In this document: positions 1 to 14,624 of the stretch, in pieces
Layout: each line of letters starts with the position of its first letter
Position numbering within the stretch: the first letter of the stretch is position 1
Origin: Streptomyces graminofaciens
Lineage (GTDB): Bacteria; Actinomycetota; Actinomycetes; Streptomycetales; Streptomycetaceae
DNA: 64,000 bases
NCBI RefSeq assembly: GCF_030294945.1
Contig: NZ_AP018448.1
Span: forward strand, 6,788,001-6,852,000
Direction: 5' to 3'
The notes under the pieces: generated by a model
Seen by the model: the letters and a program-made list of their open reading frames with translations, nothing else
Database searches by the model: none
What the model was told of the DNA's origin: nothing
Program-made: the position numbers and the translations under genes

Positions 1-88
1 CCTTCCCGTCCCAGGGAGCCGTGACACCGAGACAGACGACGAAGCCAGGCAGGGCGAGAAGCGCCGGCAACAGCAGGAGGCGGCAACA

Positions 89-1219
89 GTGAAGATCCGG
101 GTGGAACGCGACGTACTCGCGGAGGCAGTGGCCTGGGCGGCGCGCAGCCTCCCGGCCCGTCCGCCGGCGCCTGTCCTCGCCGGCCTCCTGCTGAAGGCCG
201 AGGAAGGCCAGCTGAGCCTCTCCAGCTTCGACTACGAGGTCTCGGCGCGTGTGTCCGTGGAGACGGAGGTCGAGGAGGAGGGCACGGTCCTCGTCTCGGG
301 CCGTCTGCTCGCCGACATCTGCCGCGCCCTTCCCAACCGCCCGGTGGAGATCTCCACAGACGGTGTACGGGCGACGGTGGTCTGCGGCTCCTCGCGGTTC
401 ACGCTCCACACCCTGCCTGTGGAGGAATACCCCGCCCTGCCGCAGATGCCGACTGCGACCGGCACCGTCCCCGGTGAGGTCTTCGCCTCCGCCGCCGCCC
501 AGGTGGCCATCGCAGCCGGGCGCGACGACACGCTGCCGGTGCTCACCGGTGTGCGTATCGAGATCGAGGGCGACACGGTCACGCTGGCCTCCACCGACCG
601 CTACCGCTTCGCGGTCCGCGAGTTCCTGTGGAAGCCGGAGAACCCGGACGCGTCCGCGGTCGCCCTGGTGCCCGCCAAGACGCTCCTGGACACCGCCAAG
701 GCCCTCACGAGCGGCGACAGCGTCATCCTGGCGCTCTCCGGCTCCGGCGCCGGCGAGGGCCTGATCGGTTTCGAGGGCGCCGGCCGTCGTACGACGACGC
801 GTCTCCTCGAGGGCGATCTGCCGAAGTACCGCACGCTGTTCCCGACGGAGTTCAACAGCGTGGCCGTCATCGAGACCGCCCCCTTCGTGGAGGCCGTGAA
901 GCGCGTGGCCCTGGTCGCCGAGCGGAACACCCCGGTGCGGCTCAGCTTCGAGCAGGGCGTGCTGATCCTGGAGGCCGGCTCCAGCGACGACGCACAGGCT
1001 GTGGAAAGGGTCGACGCCCAGCTGGACGGCGACGACATCTCGATCGCCTTCAACCCGACCTTCCTGCTGGACGGCCTGAGCGCCATCGACTCCCCGGTCG
1101 CCCAGCTGTCCTTCACGACGTCCACGAAGCCCGCGCTGCTCAGCGGCAAGCCGGCGGTGGACGCGGAGGCGGACGAGGCCTACAAGTACCTGATCATGCC
1201 GGTGCGACTGAGCGGCTGA
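89..1219 (+). CDS. dnaN: DNA polymerase III sliding clamp (beta subunit)
   Basis: This 376-residue protein is the ring-shaped clamp that tethers the replicative polymerase to DNA. Its length is close to the usual 366-380, and three tandem clamp domains follow one another. The C-terminal segment ends in YKYLIMPVRLSG, close to the typical MPMRL ending that forms part of the partner-binding groove. The start is GTG at 89, with AGGAGG at 75-80. It is the first gene in the window; in actinobacteria dnaA and oriC lie just upstream. A 10-bp hairpin follows the stop. The call is secure from sequence and context. Confidence 0.97.
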   Translation: MKIRVERDVLAEAVAWAARSLPARPPAPVLAGLLLKAEEGQLSLSSFDYEVSARVSVETEVEEEGTVLVSGRLLADICRALPNRPVEISTDGVRATVVCGSSRFTLHTLPVEEYPALPQMPTATGTVPGEVFASAAAQVAIAAGRDDTLPVLTGVRIEIEGDTVTLASTDRYRFAVREFLWKPENPDASAVALVPAKTLLDTAKALTSGDSVILALSGSGAGEGLIGFEGAGRRTTTRLLEGDLPKYRTLFPTEFNSVAVIETAPFVEAVKRVALVAERNTPVRLSFEQGVLILEAGSSDDAQAVERVDAQLDGDDISIAFNPTFLLDGLSAIDSPVAQLSFTTSTKPALLSGKPAVDAEADEAYKYLIMPVRLSG

Positions 1220-1229
1220 GCCGTCGCAG

Positions 1230-1238
1230 TTGTCCACA
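1230..1238 (+). promoter_or_regulatory. DnaA box (TTGTCCACA)
   Basis: A perfect match to the DnaA box preferred in Streptomyces lies 11 bp after the dnaN stop codon. It is non-coding and sits just before the dnaN terminator-like hairpin. DnaA binding here is inferred from the match alone. Confidence 0.6.
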
Positions 1239-1246
1239 GTGCTGTG

Positions 1247-1273
1247 GGGCCCGGTGGATGGATCACCGGGCCC
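1247..1273 (+). terminator. hairpin after dnaN
   Basis: A perfect 10-bp stem, GGGCCCGGTG pairing with CACCGGGCCC, with a 7-nt loop stands between dnaN and gnd. No T tract follows, as is common for Streptomyces terminators. Confidence 0.5.
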
Positions 1274-1412
1274 TCGGCATGAGGGCGTGAAGCCGCAGGT
1301 CGGAGCGTACGTATGAGCGGGTATGCCCACAGGTGTGCATGAGCGTCCGGGTTTAGGCTCGTGCATGGGCACACAGGTGCCCCACTGCACGTCGCTACCT
1401 AAGGAACAACTG

Positions 1413-2288
1413 ATGGAGCTCGGTCTCGTCGGCCTCGGCAAGATGGGCGGCAACATGCGCGAGCGAATACGCCGCGCGGGCCTCACCGTCATCGGATACG
1501 ACCGGAACCCGGACCTCGCCGATGTCCACAGCCTCGAAGAGCTTGTGGGCGCGCTCAAGGGTCCGAGGGTCGTGTGGGTGATGGTCCCGGCCGGAGCCGC
1601 CACCCAGTCGACCATCGACGAGCTGGCCGAGCTGCTGGAGCCCGGCGACGTCGTCGTGGACGGCGGGAACTCCCGCTGGACGGACGACGAGAAGCACGCC
1701 GAGGAGCTGGCGGCCAAGGGCATCGGCTTCGTCGACTGCGGTGTCTCCGGCGGTGTCTGGGGCCTGGAGAACGGCTACGCGCTGATGTACGGCGGCGACG
1801 CCGAGAACGTCGCCAAGGTGCTGCCGGTCTTCGACGCACTGAAGCCCAAGGGCGACTTCGGCGCGGTCCACGCGGGCAAGGTCGGCGCCGGCCACTTCGC
1901 GAAGATGGTCCACAACGGCATCGAGTACGCGATGATGCAGGCGTACGCGGAGGGCTGGGAGCTGCTCGAGAAGGTCGACTCGGTCACGGACGTCCGTGAG
2001 GTCTTCCGGTCCTGGCAGGAGGGTACGGTCATCCGTTCCTGGCTGCTGGATCTGGCGGTTAACGCGCTGGACGAGGACGAGCACCTGGAGCGGCTCAAGG
2101 GTTACGCGCAGGACTCCGGTGAGGGCCGGTGGACCGTGGAGGCGGCCATCGATCACTCCGTGCCGCTGCCCGCGATCACGGCGTCGCTCTTCGCGCGGTT
2201 CGCGTCGCGGCAGGACGACTCCCCGCAGATGAAGATGATCGCGGCGCTGCGGAACCAGTTCGGCGGCCACGCGGTCGAGAGGAAGTAG
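1413..2288 (+). CDS. gnd: 6-phosphogluconate dehydrogenase, decarboxylating, short form
   Basis: The enzyme oxidises 6-phosphogluconate to ribulose 5-phosphate and CO2 in the pentose phosphate pathway. The 291 residues match the short tetrameric class (about 300 residues) rather than the 470-residue dimeric class. An N-terminal Rossmann motif, [12 protein letters not shown], is followed by VDGGNSRW, by the substrate loop [21 protein letters not shown] (first 20 residues only are diagnostic), and by KMVHNGIEY with the catalytic Lys. The ATG at 1413 has AAGGA 8 nt upstream; an upstream in-frame start at 1323 lacks a ribosome site. Its place between dnaN and recF is typical of Streptomyces. Cofactor preference (NAD or NADP) was not determined. 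Confidence 0.93.
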   Translation: MELGLVGLGKMGGNMRERIRRAGLTVIGYDRNPDLADVHSLEELVGALKGPRVVWVMVPAGAATQSTIDELAELLEPGDVVVDGGNSRWTDDEKHAEELAAKGIGFVDCGVSGGVWGLENGYALMYGGDAENVAKVLPVFDALKPKGDFGAVHAGKVGAGHFAKMVHNGIEYAMMQAYAEGWELLEKVDSVTDVREVFRSWQEGTVIRSWLLDLAVNALDEDEHLERLKGYAQDSGEGRWTVEAAIDHSVPLPAITASLFARFASRQDDSPQMKMIAALRNQFGGHAVERK

Positions 2289-2419
2289 CCGCCGAGAGGC
2301 AACAGCCCACGGCCGGGGCGCGAGAATGCCAGAGCGCACGCACGTACGAACGGTCGGCGAGAAGTAGTCCACAGGGCCGCACAGCGGTCCACAAGCCTGG
2401 GGGAGGTCGGCACCCGACC

Positions 2420-3544
2420 ATGCACGTCACGCATCTGTCGCTGGCCGACTTCCGCTCGTACGCCCGGGTCGAGGTCCCGCTCGACCCGGGCGTCACCGCG
2501 TTCGTGGGCCCCAACGGGCAGGGCAAGACGAACCTGGTCGAGGCGGTCGGCTATCTCGCCACCCTCGGCAGCCACCGGGTGTCGTCGGACGCGCCCCTGG
2601 TCCGCATGGGCGCCGACCGCGCGGTGATCCGGGCCCAGGTGCGGCAGGGCGAGCGGCAGCAGCTGGTCGAGCTGGAGCTGAACCCCGGCAAGGCCAACCG
2701 CGCCCGTATCAACAGGTCCTCGCAGGTCAGACCGCGTGATGTGCTCGGCATCGTACGGACGGTGCTGTTCGCGCCCGAGGACCTAGCGCTGGTCAAGGGC
2801 GACCCCGGGGAGCGGCGGCGCTTCCTCGACGAGCTGATCACCTCGCGGGCGCCGCGTATGGCGGGTGTGCGCTCCGACTACGAGCGGGTCCTCAAGCAGC
2901 GCAACACGCTCCTGAAGACGGCCGCGCTGGCCCGCCGCCACGGCGGCCGGTCCATGGACCTGTCCACCCTCGACGTGTGGGACCAGCACCTCGCCCGTGT
3001 GGGCGCCGAACTGCTCGCCCAGCGGCTCGACCTGGTCGCCGCGATCCAGCCGCTCTCCGACAAGGCGTACGAGCAGCTGGCGCCCGGCGGCGGCCCCATC
3101 GGTCTGGAATACAAACCCTCTTCCCCGGGGATCGTCGGCCACACGCGCGAGGAGCTGTACGAGCAGTTGATGGCCGCCCTGGCGGAGGCCCGCAAGCAGG
3201 AGATCGAGCGGGGCGTCACCCTCGTGGGCCCCCATCGAGACGATTTGATTCTCAAACTCGGTCAGCTGCCCGCCAAGGGATACGCCTCCCACGGTGAGTC
3301 CTGGTCCTATGCGCTGGCGTTGCGGCTCGCCTCGTACGACCTGATGCGGGCCGAGGGCAACGAACCGGTGCTGATCCTCGACGACGTCTTCGCCGAGCTG
3401 GACGCCCGTCGCCGCGAGCGGCTGGCGGAGCTGGTCGCGCCGGGCGAGCAGGTGCTGGTGACCGCCGCGGTCGACGACGACGTACCGGATGTACTGACAC
3501 AGACGCGGTACGCCGTGTCCGACGGGACGGTGGAGCGGCTGTGA
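2420..3544 (+). CDS. recF: DNA replication and repair protein RecF
   Basis: RecF is an SMC-like ATPase that loads recombination proteins at gapped DNA and stalled forks. The 374-residue protein has the Walker A motif GPNGQGKTN at residues 30-38 and a Walker B motif [12 protein letters not shown] near residue 320. The family's start [14 protein letters not shown] sets the ATG at 2420; the long in-frame extension upstream is gnd and intergenic sequence. Its stop overlaps the GTG of the DUF721 gene by 4 bp, so the two are likely translationally coupled. Confidence 0.95.
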   Translation: MHVTHLSLADFRSYARVEVPLDPGVTAFVGPNGQGKTNLVEAVGYLATLGSHRVSSDAPLVRMGADRAVIRAQVRQGERQQLVELELNPGKANRARINRSSQVRPRDVLGIVRTVLFAPEDLALVKGDPGERRRFLDELITSRAPRMAGVRSDYERVLKQRNTLLKTAALARRHGGRSMDLSTLDVWDQHLARVGAELLAQRLDLVAAIQPLSDKAYEQLAPGGGPIGLEYKPSSPGIVGHTREELYEQLMAALAEARKQEIERGVTLVGPHRDDLILKLGQLPAKGYASHGESWSYALALRLASYDLMRAEGNEPVLILDDVFAELDARRRERLAELVAPGEQVLVTAAVDDDVPDVLTQTRYAVSDGTVERL

Positions 3545-4074
3545 GCGGATCCGAGGGAACCCCGAAGTCTCCCGAGCCGTCCGGCGTGGACCTCGCGCGC
3601 GTGGCGCTGCGCGCGGCGAAGGAGGCGGCACGCGCGCGTGGCGAGGCCACCCAGCAGAAGAAGCAGGCGCGGCGCGGCGGCGGTCTGCGCTCCGGTGCGC
3701 GTGCCGACGGCCGGGACCCGATGGCGCTCGGCCCCGCCATCAACCGGCTGATCACCGAGCGTGGCTGGGAGACCCCGGCCGCCGTCGGCGGGGTCATGGG
3801 CCGCTGGCCGGAGATCGTCGGTGAGGACCTGGCCAGGCGTTGCGTGCCGGAGCGGTACGACGAGGACGAGCGGGTGCTGCATGTGCGGTGCGACTCGACG
3901 GCCTGGGCGACGAACGTGCGGCTGCTCGCCCCGCAGCTGGTCGCCCGACTGAACGAGGACCTCGGCCACGGCACCGTACGGCTGCTGAAGGTGCAGGGGC
4001 CGGGGGGTTCCGCCCGTCGCTACGGGCCGCTGCGGGCCCCAGGGAGCACAGGGCCCGGCGACACCTACGGGTGA
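3541..4074 (+). CDS. DUF721 family protein (RecF-GyrB neighbour)
   Basis: A 177-residue basic protein of the DciA-like DUF721 family, which in actinobacteria sits between recF and gyrB. Residues 1-55 are Ala/Lys/Arg-rich and probably disordered. The folded DUF721 core, beginning near [32 protein letters not shown], covers roughly residues 60-155. DciA proteins help load the replicative helicase in bacteria lacking DnaC, so a helicase-loading role is plausible but is inferred from the family. The GTG start overlaps the recF stop in a GTGA junction. Confidence 0.85.
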   Translation: MSGSEGTPKSPEPSGVDLARVALRAAKEAARARGEATQQKKQARRGGGLRSGARADGRDPMALGPAINRLITERGWETPAAVGGVMGRWPEIVGEDLARRCVPERYDEDERVLHVRCDSTAWATNVRLLAPQLVARLNEDLGHGTVRLLKVQGPGGSARRYGPLRAPGSTGPGDTYG

Positions 4075-6522
<2,448 letters not shown>

Positions 6523-6564
6523 GTCGGTCTCAGCTGACCGCATCAGGAAGGATCACCACCAGCA

Positions 6565-9162
<2,598 letters not shown>

Positions 9163-9181
9163 GCACGAGGAGTGAGTCAGC

Positions 9182-10018
9182 GTGAGCGGAGCCACGGGCG
9201 CCGGATCGTCCGGTACGTCCACCGGTAATTCGGCCGGTAAGGACACGGACGGCCGCGGCCGTGGCTCCGCCGCGCCCGCGGCGGATACGCATACGACGCA
9301 ACTGAAGGCGATCAAGCCGAACACGACCGGTTCGGCGGTGCCTTCGTCCTCGTCCTCGCCCGACGGGCGGGGATCCCAGGCATCCCAGGGGGGAACGGTG
9401 ACGGACACCCGAGGTCCGCAGAGCCGCCAGTACGCGCCGCCGACAGGCCCGGGCGCGGCGCCGGCCGGAGCGCCGGGCGGGGCTCAGCCCCAGCCTCATG
9501 TCCAGGCCCAGGCGCAGGCCGGCGGGTCGGCGCTGCCCGGGGAGCGGCAGCCTCAGCAGCAGGGGCCGTACCACCCGCCGAACGCCTACCAGCCGACGCC
9601 CGAGGGTTCGGAGCGCAAGCCGCGCACGGGAGCGCGTACGGCGCCTCGTACGCGCAAGGCGCGCCTGCGGGTGGCGAAGGCCGACCCGTGGTCCGTGATG
9701 AAGGTCAGCTTCCTGCTCTCCATCGCGCTCGGCATCTGCACGATCGTCGCAGCCGCGGTGCTGTGGATGGTCATGAACGCGATGGGCGTGTTCTCCACGG
9801 TCGGCGCCACGATCTCCGAGGCGACCGGCTCGAACGAGTCCAACGGCTTCGACCTGCAGTCCTTCCTGTCGCTGCCCAACGTGCTGGTCTTCACGGCGAT
9901 CATCGCCGTCATCGACGTGGTCCTCGCTACCGCCCTCGCCACCCTCGGCGCCTTCATCTACAACCTCTCCGCGGGCTTCGTGGGCGGCATCGAGCTGACG
10001 CTGGCGGAGGACGAGTAG
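9182..10018 (+). CDS. DUF3566 membrane protein
   Basis: A 278-residue actinobacterial membrane protein found next to gyrA. Residues 1-155 are low-complexity, rich in Ser, Gly, Pro and Gln, and probably cytoplasmic. The DUF3566 domain covers about residues 160-278, starting at KADPWSVMKVSFLLS. Two hydrophobic spans follow, near residues 175-200 and 235-265. The function of the family is not established; its constant place beside gyrase and division genes suggests an envelope role. The GTG start at 9182 has GAGGAG upstream, and the gene lies 19 bp after gyrA, so it is probably co-transcribed. Confidence 0.85.
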   Translation: MSGATGAGSSGTSTGNSAGKDTDGRGRGSAAPAADTHTTQLKAIKPNTTGSAVPSSSSSPDGRGSQASQGGTVTDTRGPQSRQYAPPTGPGAAPAGAPGGAQPQPHVQAQAQAGGSALPGERQPQQQGPYHPPNAYQPTPEGSERKPRTGARTAPRTRKARLRVAKADPWSVMKVSFLLSIALGICTIVAAAVLWMVMNAMGVFSTVGATISEATGSNESNGFDLQSFLSLPNVLVFTAIIAVIDVVLATALATLGAFIYNLSAGFVGGIELTLAEDE

Positions 10019-10022
10019 CGGC

Positions 10023-10052
10023 ACCCGGGGCGCCCGCAGGTCGCCCCCGGGT
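10023..10052 (+). terminator. terminator of the gyrB-gyrA-DUF3566 operon
   Basis: ACCCGGGGCG pairs with CGCCCCCGGGT with a one-base bulge, and ATCGATTTT follows, just after the DUF3566 stop codon. Confidence 0.55.
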
Positions 10053-10059
10053 ATCGATT

Positions 10060-10088
10060 TTGGGACTGCCCACGTCGTGCGCTAATCT
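10060..10088 (+). promoter_or_regulatory. promoter of tRNA-Ile
   Basis: TTGGGA at 10060-10065 and TAATCT at 10083-10088 are spaced by 17 bp, upstream of the tRNA. The same TAATCTTC core precedes tRNA-Leu at 41439. Confidence 0.6.
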
Positions 10089-10126
10089 TCAGGAGTCAGC
10101 GCGCGGGACACACCGCAGAGCGCGGC

Positions 10127-10203
10127 GGGGCTATAGCTCAGTTGGTTAGAGCGCATCCCTGATAAGGATGAGGCCACAGGTTCAAATCCTGTTAGCCCCA
10201 CCA
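10127..10203 (+). tRNA. tRNA-Ile (GAT)
   Basis: A full cloverleaf can be drawn. The acceptor GGGGCTA (10127-10133) pairs with TAGCCCC (10193-10199), followed by discriminator A and an encoded CCA. The anticodon GAT is at 10161-10163 in the loop CTGATAA. The T arm contains GTTCAAATCC. Confidence 0.96.
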
Positions 10204-10209
10204 GTCAAG

Positions 10210-10244
10210 AGACCCCCGGTCCATATGGGCCGGGGGTCTTCTGC
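10210..10244 (+). terminator. terminator after tRNA-Ile
   Basis: AGACCCCCGG pairs perfectly with CCGGGGGTCT around a 10-nt loop and is followed by TCTTCTG. Confidence 0.7.
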
Positions 10245-10427
10245 GTCACCGGTCGGCCTCAGTCGATGAGTGGATGTCGATGAGTGGATACGGAAACGCC
10301 CGACCGCTGGCGACGGGGGATGCACCAGCGGTCGGGCTGTGGCCAACACTAACAAGGCTGCTTGTTCGGTGGGGGGCGACTGTTCGAGGGTGAGGGGGAG
10401 TTGTGATCGGGATCACGTCCCGGGGTG

Positions 10428-13400
10428 TCATGTGTCGCACGGCGGCTCGTACGACAGACGCGGCAGATACTCCCGCCATTTGTCCCTGGTGAGGACGCCC
10501 CGAGTCGTCGAGCAGATGTGGTCGATGGCCGTGTCGACGTTCAGATTCCAGAGTCGGACGGTGTCCGTGCCGCTGGAGACTCCGAGCATGTTGGTCCTGG
10601 GGCTGAAGGACAGGAAGTTGCCCGTCTTGGCGTTGGGGCTCATGGACTGGCCTATGGGGGCGGCCTCGGAGGGGGCCGAGACGTCCCAGAGGCGAACGGT
10701 GTTGTCGTTGCCGCCGCTGGCCAGGGTGTCGCCGTCCTGGCTGAACGTCAGGGACACCACCGCCTCGGTGTGGCCGGTCAGCGGGGAGCCCAGCGGACTC
10801 GCCCCGCCGTCGGCCGTGTTCCAGAGGCGGACCGTGTCGTCGTCGCTGCCGGCGGCCAGTGTGCGCCCGTCCGGGCTGTAGGCGAGCACGTTGACGGGGC
10901 TGTGGTCCTTGAGGGGCGCGCCGAGCGGGACGGGGCGGGCGGGGTCCTCGACGTTCCACAGCCGTACGGTGCCGTCCGCGCTGCCGCTGGCGAGCGTGTG
11001 GTCGTCGGGGCTGTAGGCGAGCGCGTTGACGTAGCCCTTGTGGCCGGTGAGGGGGGCTCCGAGCGGGACGGCGTGGGCGGGGTCCGCGACGTTCCACAGG
11101 CGGATCGTGCGGTCGTCGTAGGCCGTCGCGAGGGTGCGGCCGTCGGGGGAGAAGGCCAGGGCGTCGGGGCCCATGAAGCGGGTGCGCAGGGTGAGGGGCG
11201 GGCCGTAGGAGACGGGGTGGGACGGGTCCGTCACGTTCCACAGGTGCACCGTTCGCTTCGCCGTCAGTACGGCGAGGGTGCGGCCGTCGGGGGAGAACGC
11301 CATCGAGCGGTCGCCGCCGTCCCCCGCCATGAACGGGTCGCACAGCAGTGTGGGACGGCCGGGCTTCTCCACGTTCCACAGGCGGATCCTGCCGTCGCGG
11401 CCGGCCGTGGCCAGCACCTGCCCGTCGGGGCGGAACGCTCCGCTCCGGCCGACCATGTCCGACGTGGGGACCGACCACAGGCGCACCTTGCTGTCACCGC
11501 TCCCGGTGGCGAGGGTGCGGCCGTCGGGGCTGAAGCCCACGGCGTACATCTCGCCGCTGGCGCCCGCGAGGGGCTCGCCGACCTGGGACGGGTACGCCGG
11601 GTCGCTGACGTTCCACAGGCTGGCCGTGCTGTCGGCGCTGCCCGCCGCGAGCATGGTCCCGTCGGGGTTGAACGCCACCGACCACACGGGGCCGGTGTGG
11701 CCGGTGAGCGGGGCGCCGAGCCGGTCGGCACGGTTCGGTACGGCCACGTTCCACAGCCGTACCGTGTCGTCCGCGCTGCCGCTGGCGAGCGTGCGGCCGT
11801 CGGGGCTGAAGGCCACCGAGTGGACCGTGTCCGTGTGGCCGGTCAGGACGTCGTCGAACGGCTCGGGTCGGCGCGGGTCCGCGGTGTTCCAGAGGCGGAT
11901 CGTGTTGTCGTCGCCGCCGGCCGCGAGGGTGTGGCCGTCGGGGCTGAACGCCACCGAACGTACGGCCGCGGTGTGGCCGGTCAGTGTGGGGAGCGGAGTC
12001 GGCCGGTTCGGGCGGTTCAGGTTCCACAGCCGTACGGTGTGGTCCTCGCCCGCTGAGGCCAGGGTGCGGCCGTCCGGGCTGAAGGCGAGCAGGTAGATCG
12101 TGCCGGTGTGGCCGGTGAGGGGTTTGCCGAGGCGCGTGGGGTGGCCGGGGTCGCTCACGTCCCACAGGCGGATCGTGCCGTCGTCGCCCGCGGAGGCCAG
12201 GGTGCGGCCGTCGGGGCTGAAGACCGCGCTGCTCACCCAGCTGGTGTGGCCGGTGAGGGGTTTGCCCAGCCGGGTGGGGTGGCCCGGGTCGCTGACGTCC
12301 CAGAGGCGTACGGTCCGGTCGTAGCTCGCGGTGGCCAGGAGGCGGCCGTCCGGGCTGAACGAGGTGAGGTAGACGGCGCCGGTGTGGCCGCGGAGCGGGG
12401 TGGCCAGGGGTGCGTTGACGATCGAGATCAGCCGGTTGTTCGTGCCGGCGTCGTCCGGGCGCAGACCGTGCGCGACCAGGTCGAGCTGGGCGGACAGGGA
12501 CGGGTCCGTGTACTGCACACGATCGGCTTCGGCGACCACCTGTTCGAACACGGCGTCGTTGCGCTGCTGCCAGGCGACCACCGCCGCGCTGACGGCGAGC
12601 ATCGCCAGCACGACCAGGGCCGAGACCGCGCTACGGCTGATCCAGACCGTTCGTTTACGGAGTCTGACCGAAGCTGCCAGGAAGTCGACCGCGCTGCGGG
12701 TCAGGAAGGGGTCCCCGGCGGACTTCGCCCAGCTGCGGGCCTGCTCCAGCCGTGAACCCCGGTAGAGGAGGGACGAGTCCCGGTTCGAGCCCTCCCAGGC
12801 CCGGCCGTCCTCCTCCAGCCGCTGGCGCAGCAGATTGCCGCTCCGGTCCTCGTCGATCCAGTCGCGCAGCCTTGGCCAGGCGTGCAGCAGGGCCTCGTGG
12901 GTGATCTCCACGGTCTCCGCGTCGAGCGTCACCAGCCGGGCGCGGACGAGTGCTTCGAGGGACTCCTCGGTCTTGCCGGGGTCGGTCGACTCCGCCGCCA
13001 ACTGACGGCGCGTGCCTCGCCTGCGGGTGGCCTGGGTGTCCTCGCCGAGCCGGACCAGCCTCAGGAGGAGCAGCCGGGCGGCCGTACGCGCCGCCGGGTC
13101 CAGGCCGGACCATGCGCGCTCGGCGGTCGCCGCGACCGCCCCCTGGATGCCGCCCGCCGCGCGATAGCCGGCCAGCGTCAGCCGGCCCGCCTTGCGGCGC
13201 TGCCAGGTGGCGAGGAGGGCGTGCGAGAGGAGGGGCAGTACGCCCGCGTCGTGCTCCCCCACAGCTCGAAAAGCGCGGGAGGTACCCCCACCGCGCGGGC
13301 CGTCGGCGCTCACCTCCCGGACGATCAGCTCCGCGAGCCCCGGTTCGAGTTCCAGGCCGACCGCCTTGGCGGGACCGGTGACGGCCTCGCGCAGTTCTGC

Positions 13401-14624
13401 GGTGGTCAGGGGGCCGAGGACCATGTGGCGGTGCTGGAGGGCGTCGGCCAGTTCGGGGTGGCTGAGGCACTGGTCGTAGAAGTCGGCGCGGATGCCCAGG
13501 ACCACGCGTACGGGGGCCGGTTCATCGATGGCGGCGGGGGTGCAGGCGGCGTGGAGGAGCTGGATGAAGGTGCGGCGTGCGGTCTTGTCGGCGCAGAGGG
13601 TGAACGCCTCTTCGAATTGATCGACTATGAGGATGGGGCGGGTGGTGGCGGGGGCCTGGCGCCGGGCCCAGGTGGCGAAGGCCTCGCGGACGGCTCGGGC
13701 GAACTGGGGGGTGCCGGGCTGCGGGGCGTGGGGGTGTGGAGCGTCGGGCTGCGGGGCGCCGGGGTGTGGCGGGTGCGGGCGCGGAGTGCCTGATTCCGGG
13801 GAGTTGGGCGCTTCGGCCGTCGGTTCTTCCGTGTCTTGTGCGGCGGGGACTACGGCCGCGAGCTCGGGTATGCGGCGCGTCAGCTCCGTGAGGGGGTCGG
13901 CTCCTGGTACGAGCTGGAGCATCTCCCCCGCCCGGCCGGCGCCGTCGGCGTCCGCGTCGCCGCCGCCCAGGGTGCTGCCGCGGAGCGCGCCGTTGCGGAG
14001 AGCGGGCACGAGGCCGGCGTGCAGCAGGGAGGACTTTCCCGCTCCTGAGGCGCCCACGAGCACGACCAGGCCGCCGGTCCTCTCCACGGCGCGGAGCTGG
14101 GCGACGAGGGCCTCCGTGCTCCGCTCCCGGCCGAAGAACCAGCGGGCGTCCTGCCGGCGGTACGAGGCCAGGCCCCGGTACGGGCACACGCCGGGGACGG
14201 CCGGGGACTCGACCGGAGGCCCTGCTTCCGTTCCCGTGGGTGCCGCGGACGGGGACGCCGGGGTCGAGGTTGCCGTCGAGGAGGGGCCGTCGGCGACCGC
14301 GCGCTCCCACAGGCGCTGCCACTGGGCCAGGTCGTACAGACCCTTGGAGACCGGGGTGGGACGTGCGCGCCGGGCCTCGGGGATCAGGATGTGCAGTACC
14401 GCGGCGAGGGCGGTGAACTGTGCGGGTACGTTCTTGGCCCGGCGCCAGTCGCTGATCCGCTGGGCGGAGACCCGTACGGGACGCCCTCGTTCGTCGACCC
14501 GCTGAAGCCGGACGACCGCCTCGGCGACGCTCTTGAGCGGAGGGTTGCCGGCCTCCTTGTACAGCAGCGCGAGACATTCCGCGAAGGCTGTGCGTGCCCC
14601 TGAGTCGGGACTCAAGGCCTCCAC
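10428..14624 (-). CDS. HTH-nSTAND NTPase-WD40 repeat protein
   Basis: A 1,398-residue multidomain protein. Residues 1-85 look like a helix-turn-helix segment (RVSAQRISDWRRAKNVP). The conserved entry PYRGLASY near 148 leads into a STAND-type NTPase, with Walker A GASGAGKSSLL at 191-201 and Walker B LIVDQFEEAF. A Pro/His-rich insert, with repeated PHPxAPQP units, separates the two motifs. A transmembrane helix lies near residues 660-690. Fourteen WD40 repeats ending in variants of DGTVRLWNV fill about 735-1380, enough for two seven-bladed propellers. STAND proteins are signal-triggered switches in regulation, immunity or cell death; the role here is unknown. The GTG start is preceded by GTGAGGA. 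It is convergent with tRNA-Ile and apparently monocistronic. Confidence 0.88.
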   Translation of the reverse strand: MEALSPDSGARTAFAECLALLYKEAGNPPLKSVAEAVVRLQRVDERGRPVRVSAQRISDWRRAKNVPAQFTALAAVLHILIPEARRARPTPVSKGLYDLAQWQRLWERAVADGPSSTATSTPASPSAAPTGTEAGPPVESPAVPGVCPYRGLASYRRQDARWFFGRERSTEALVAQLRAVERTGGLVVLVGASGAGKSSLLHAGLVPALRNGALRGSTLGGGDADADGAGRAGEMLQLVPGADPLTELTRRIPELAAVVPAAQDTEEPTAEAPNSPESGTPRPHPPHPGAPQPDAPHPHAPQPGTPQFARAVREAFATWARRQAPATTRPILIVDQFEEAFTLCADKTARRTFIQLLHAACTPAAIDEPAPVRVVLGIRADFYDQCLSHPELADALQHRHMVLGPLTTAELREAVTGPAKAVGLELEPGLAELIVREVSADGPRGGGTSRAFRAVGEHDAGVLPLLSHALLATWQRRKAGRLTLAGYRAAGGIQGAVAATAERAWSGLDPAARTAARLLLLRLVRLGEDTQATRRRGTRRQLAAESTDPGKTEESLEALVRARLVTLDAETVEITHEALLHAWPRLRDWIDEDRSGNLLRQRLEEDGRAWEGSNRDSSLLYRGSRLEQARSWAKSAGDPFLTRSAVDFLAASVRLRKRTVWISRSAVSALVVLAMLAVSAAVVAWQQRNDAVFEQVVAEADRVQYTDPSLSAQLDLVAHGLRPDDAGTNNRLISIVNAPLATPLRGHTGAVYLTSFSPDGRLLATASYDRTVRLWDVSDPGHPTRLGKPLTGHTSWVSSAVFSPDGRTLASAGDDGTIRLWDVSDPGHPTRLGKPLTGHTGTIYLLAFSPDGRTLASAGEDHTVRLWNLNRPNRPTPLPTLTGHTAAVRSVAFSPDGHTLAAGGDDNTIRLWNTADPRRPEPFDDVLTGHTDTVHSVAFSPDGRTLASGSADDTVRLWNVAVPNRADRLGAPLTGHTGPVWSVAFNPDGTMLAAGSADSTASLWNVSDPAYPSQVGEPLAGASGEMYAVGFSPDGRTLATGSGDSKVRLWSVPTSDMVGRSGAFRPDGQVLATAGRDGRIRLWNVEKPGRPTLLCDPFMAGDGGDRSMAFSPDGRTLAVLTAKRTVHLWNVTDPSHPVSYGPPLTLRTRFMGPDALAFSPDGRTLATAYDDRTIRLWNVADPAHAVPLGAPLTGHKGYVNALAYSPDDHTLASGSADGTVRLWNVEDPARPVPLGAPLKDHSPVNVLAYSPDGRTLAAGSDDDTVRLWNTADGGASPLGSPLTGHTEAVVSLTFSQDGDTLASGGNDNTVRLWDVSAPSEAAPIGQSMSPNAKTGNFLSFSPRTNMLGVSSGTDTVRLWNLNVDTAIDHICSTTRGVLTRDKWREYLPRLSYEPPCDT

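Noticed and set aside
1..88. oriC inside the window
   Set aside because: The first 88 bp are only the end of the dnaA-dnaN region and contain no DnaA box; the origin must lie to the left.
10425..12056. A 543-codon plus-strand frame opposite the WD40 repeats
   Set aside because: Its VAVGAER repeats are only the reverse of the WD40 coding repeats.
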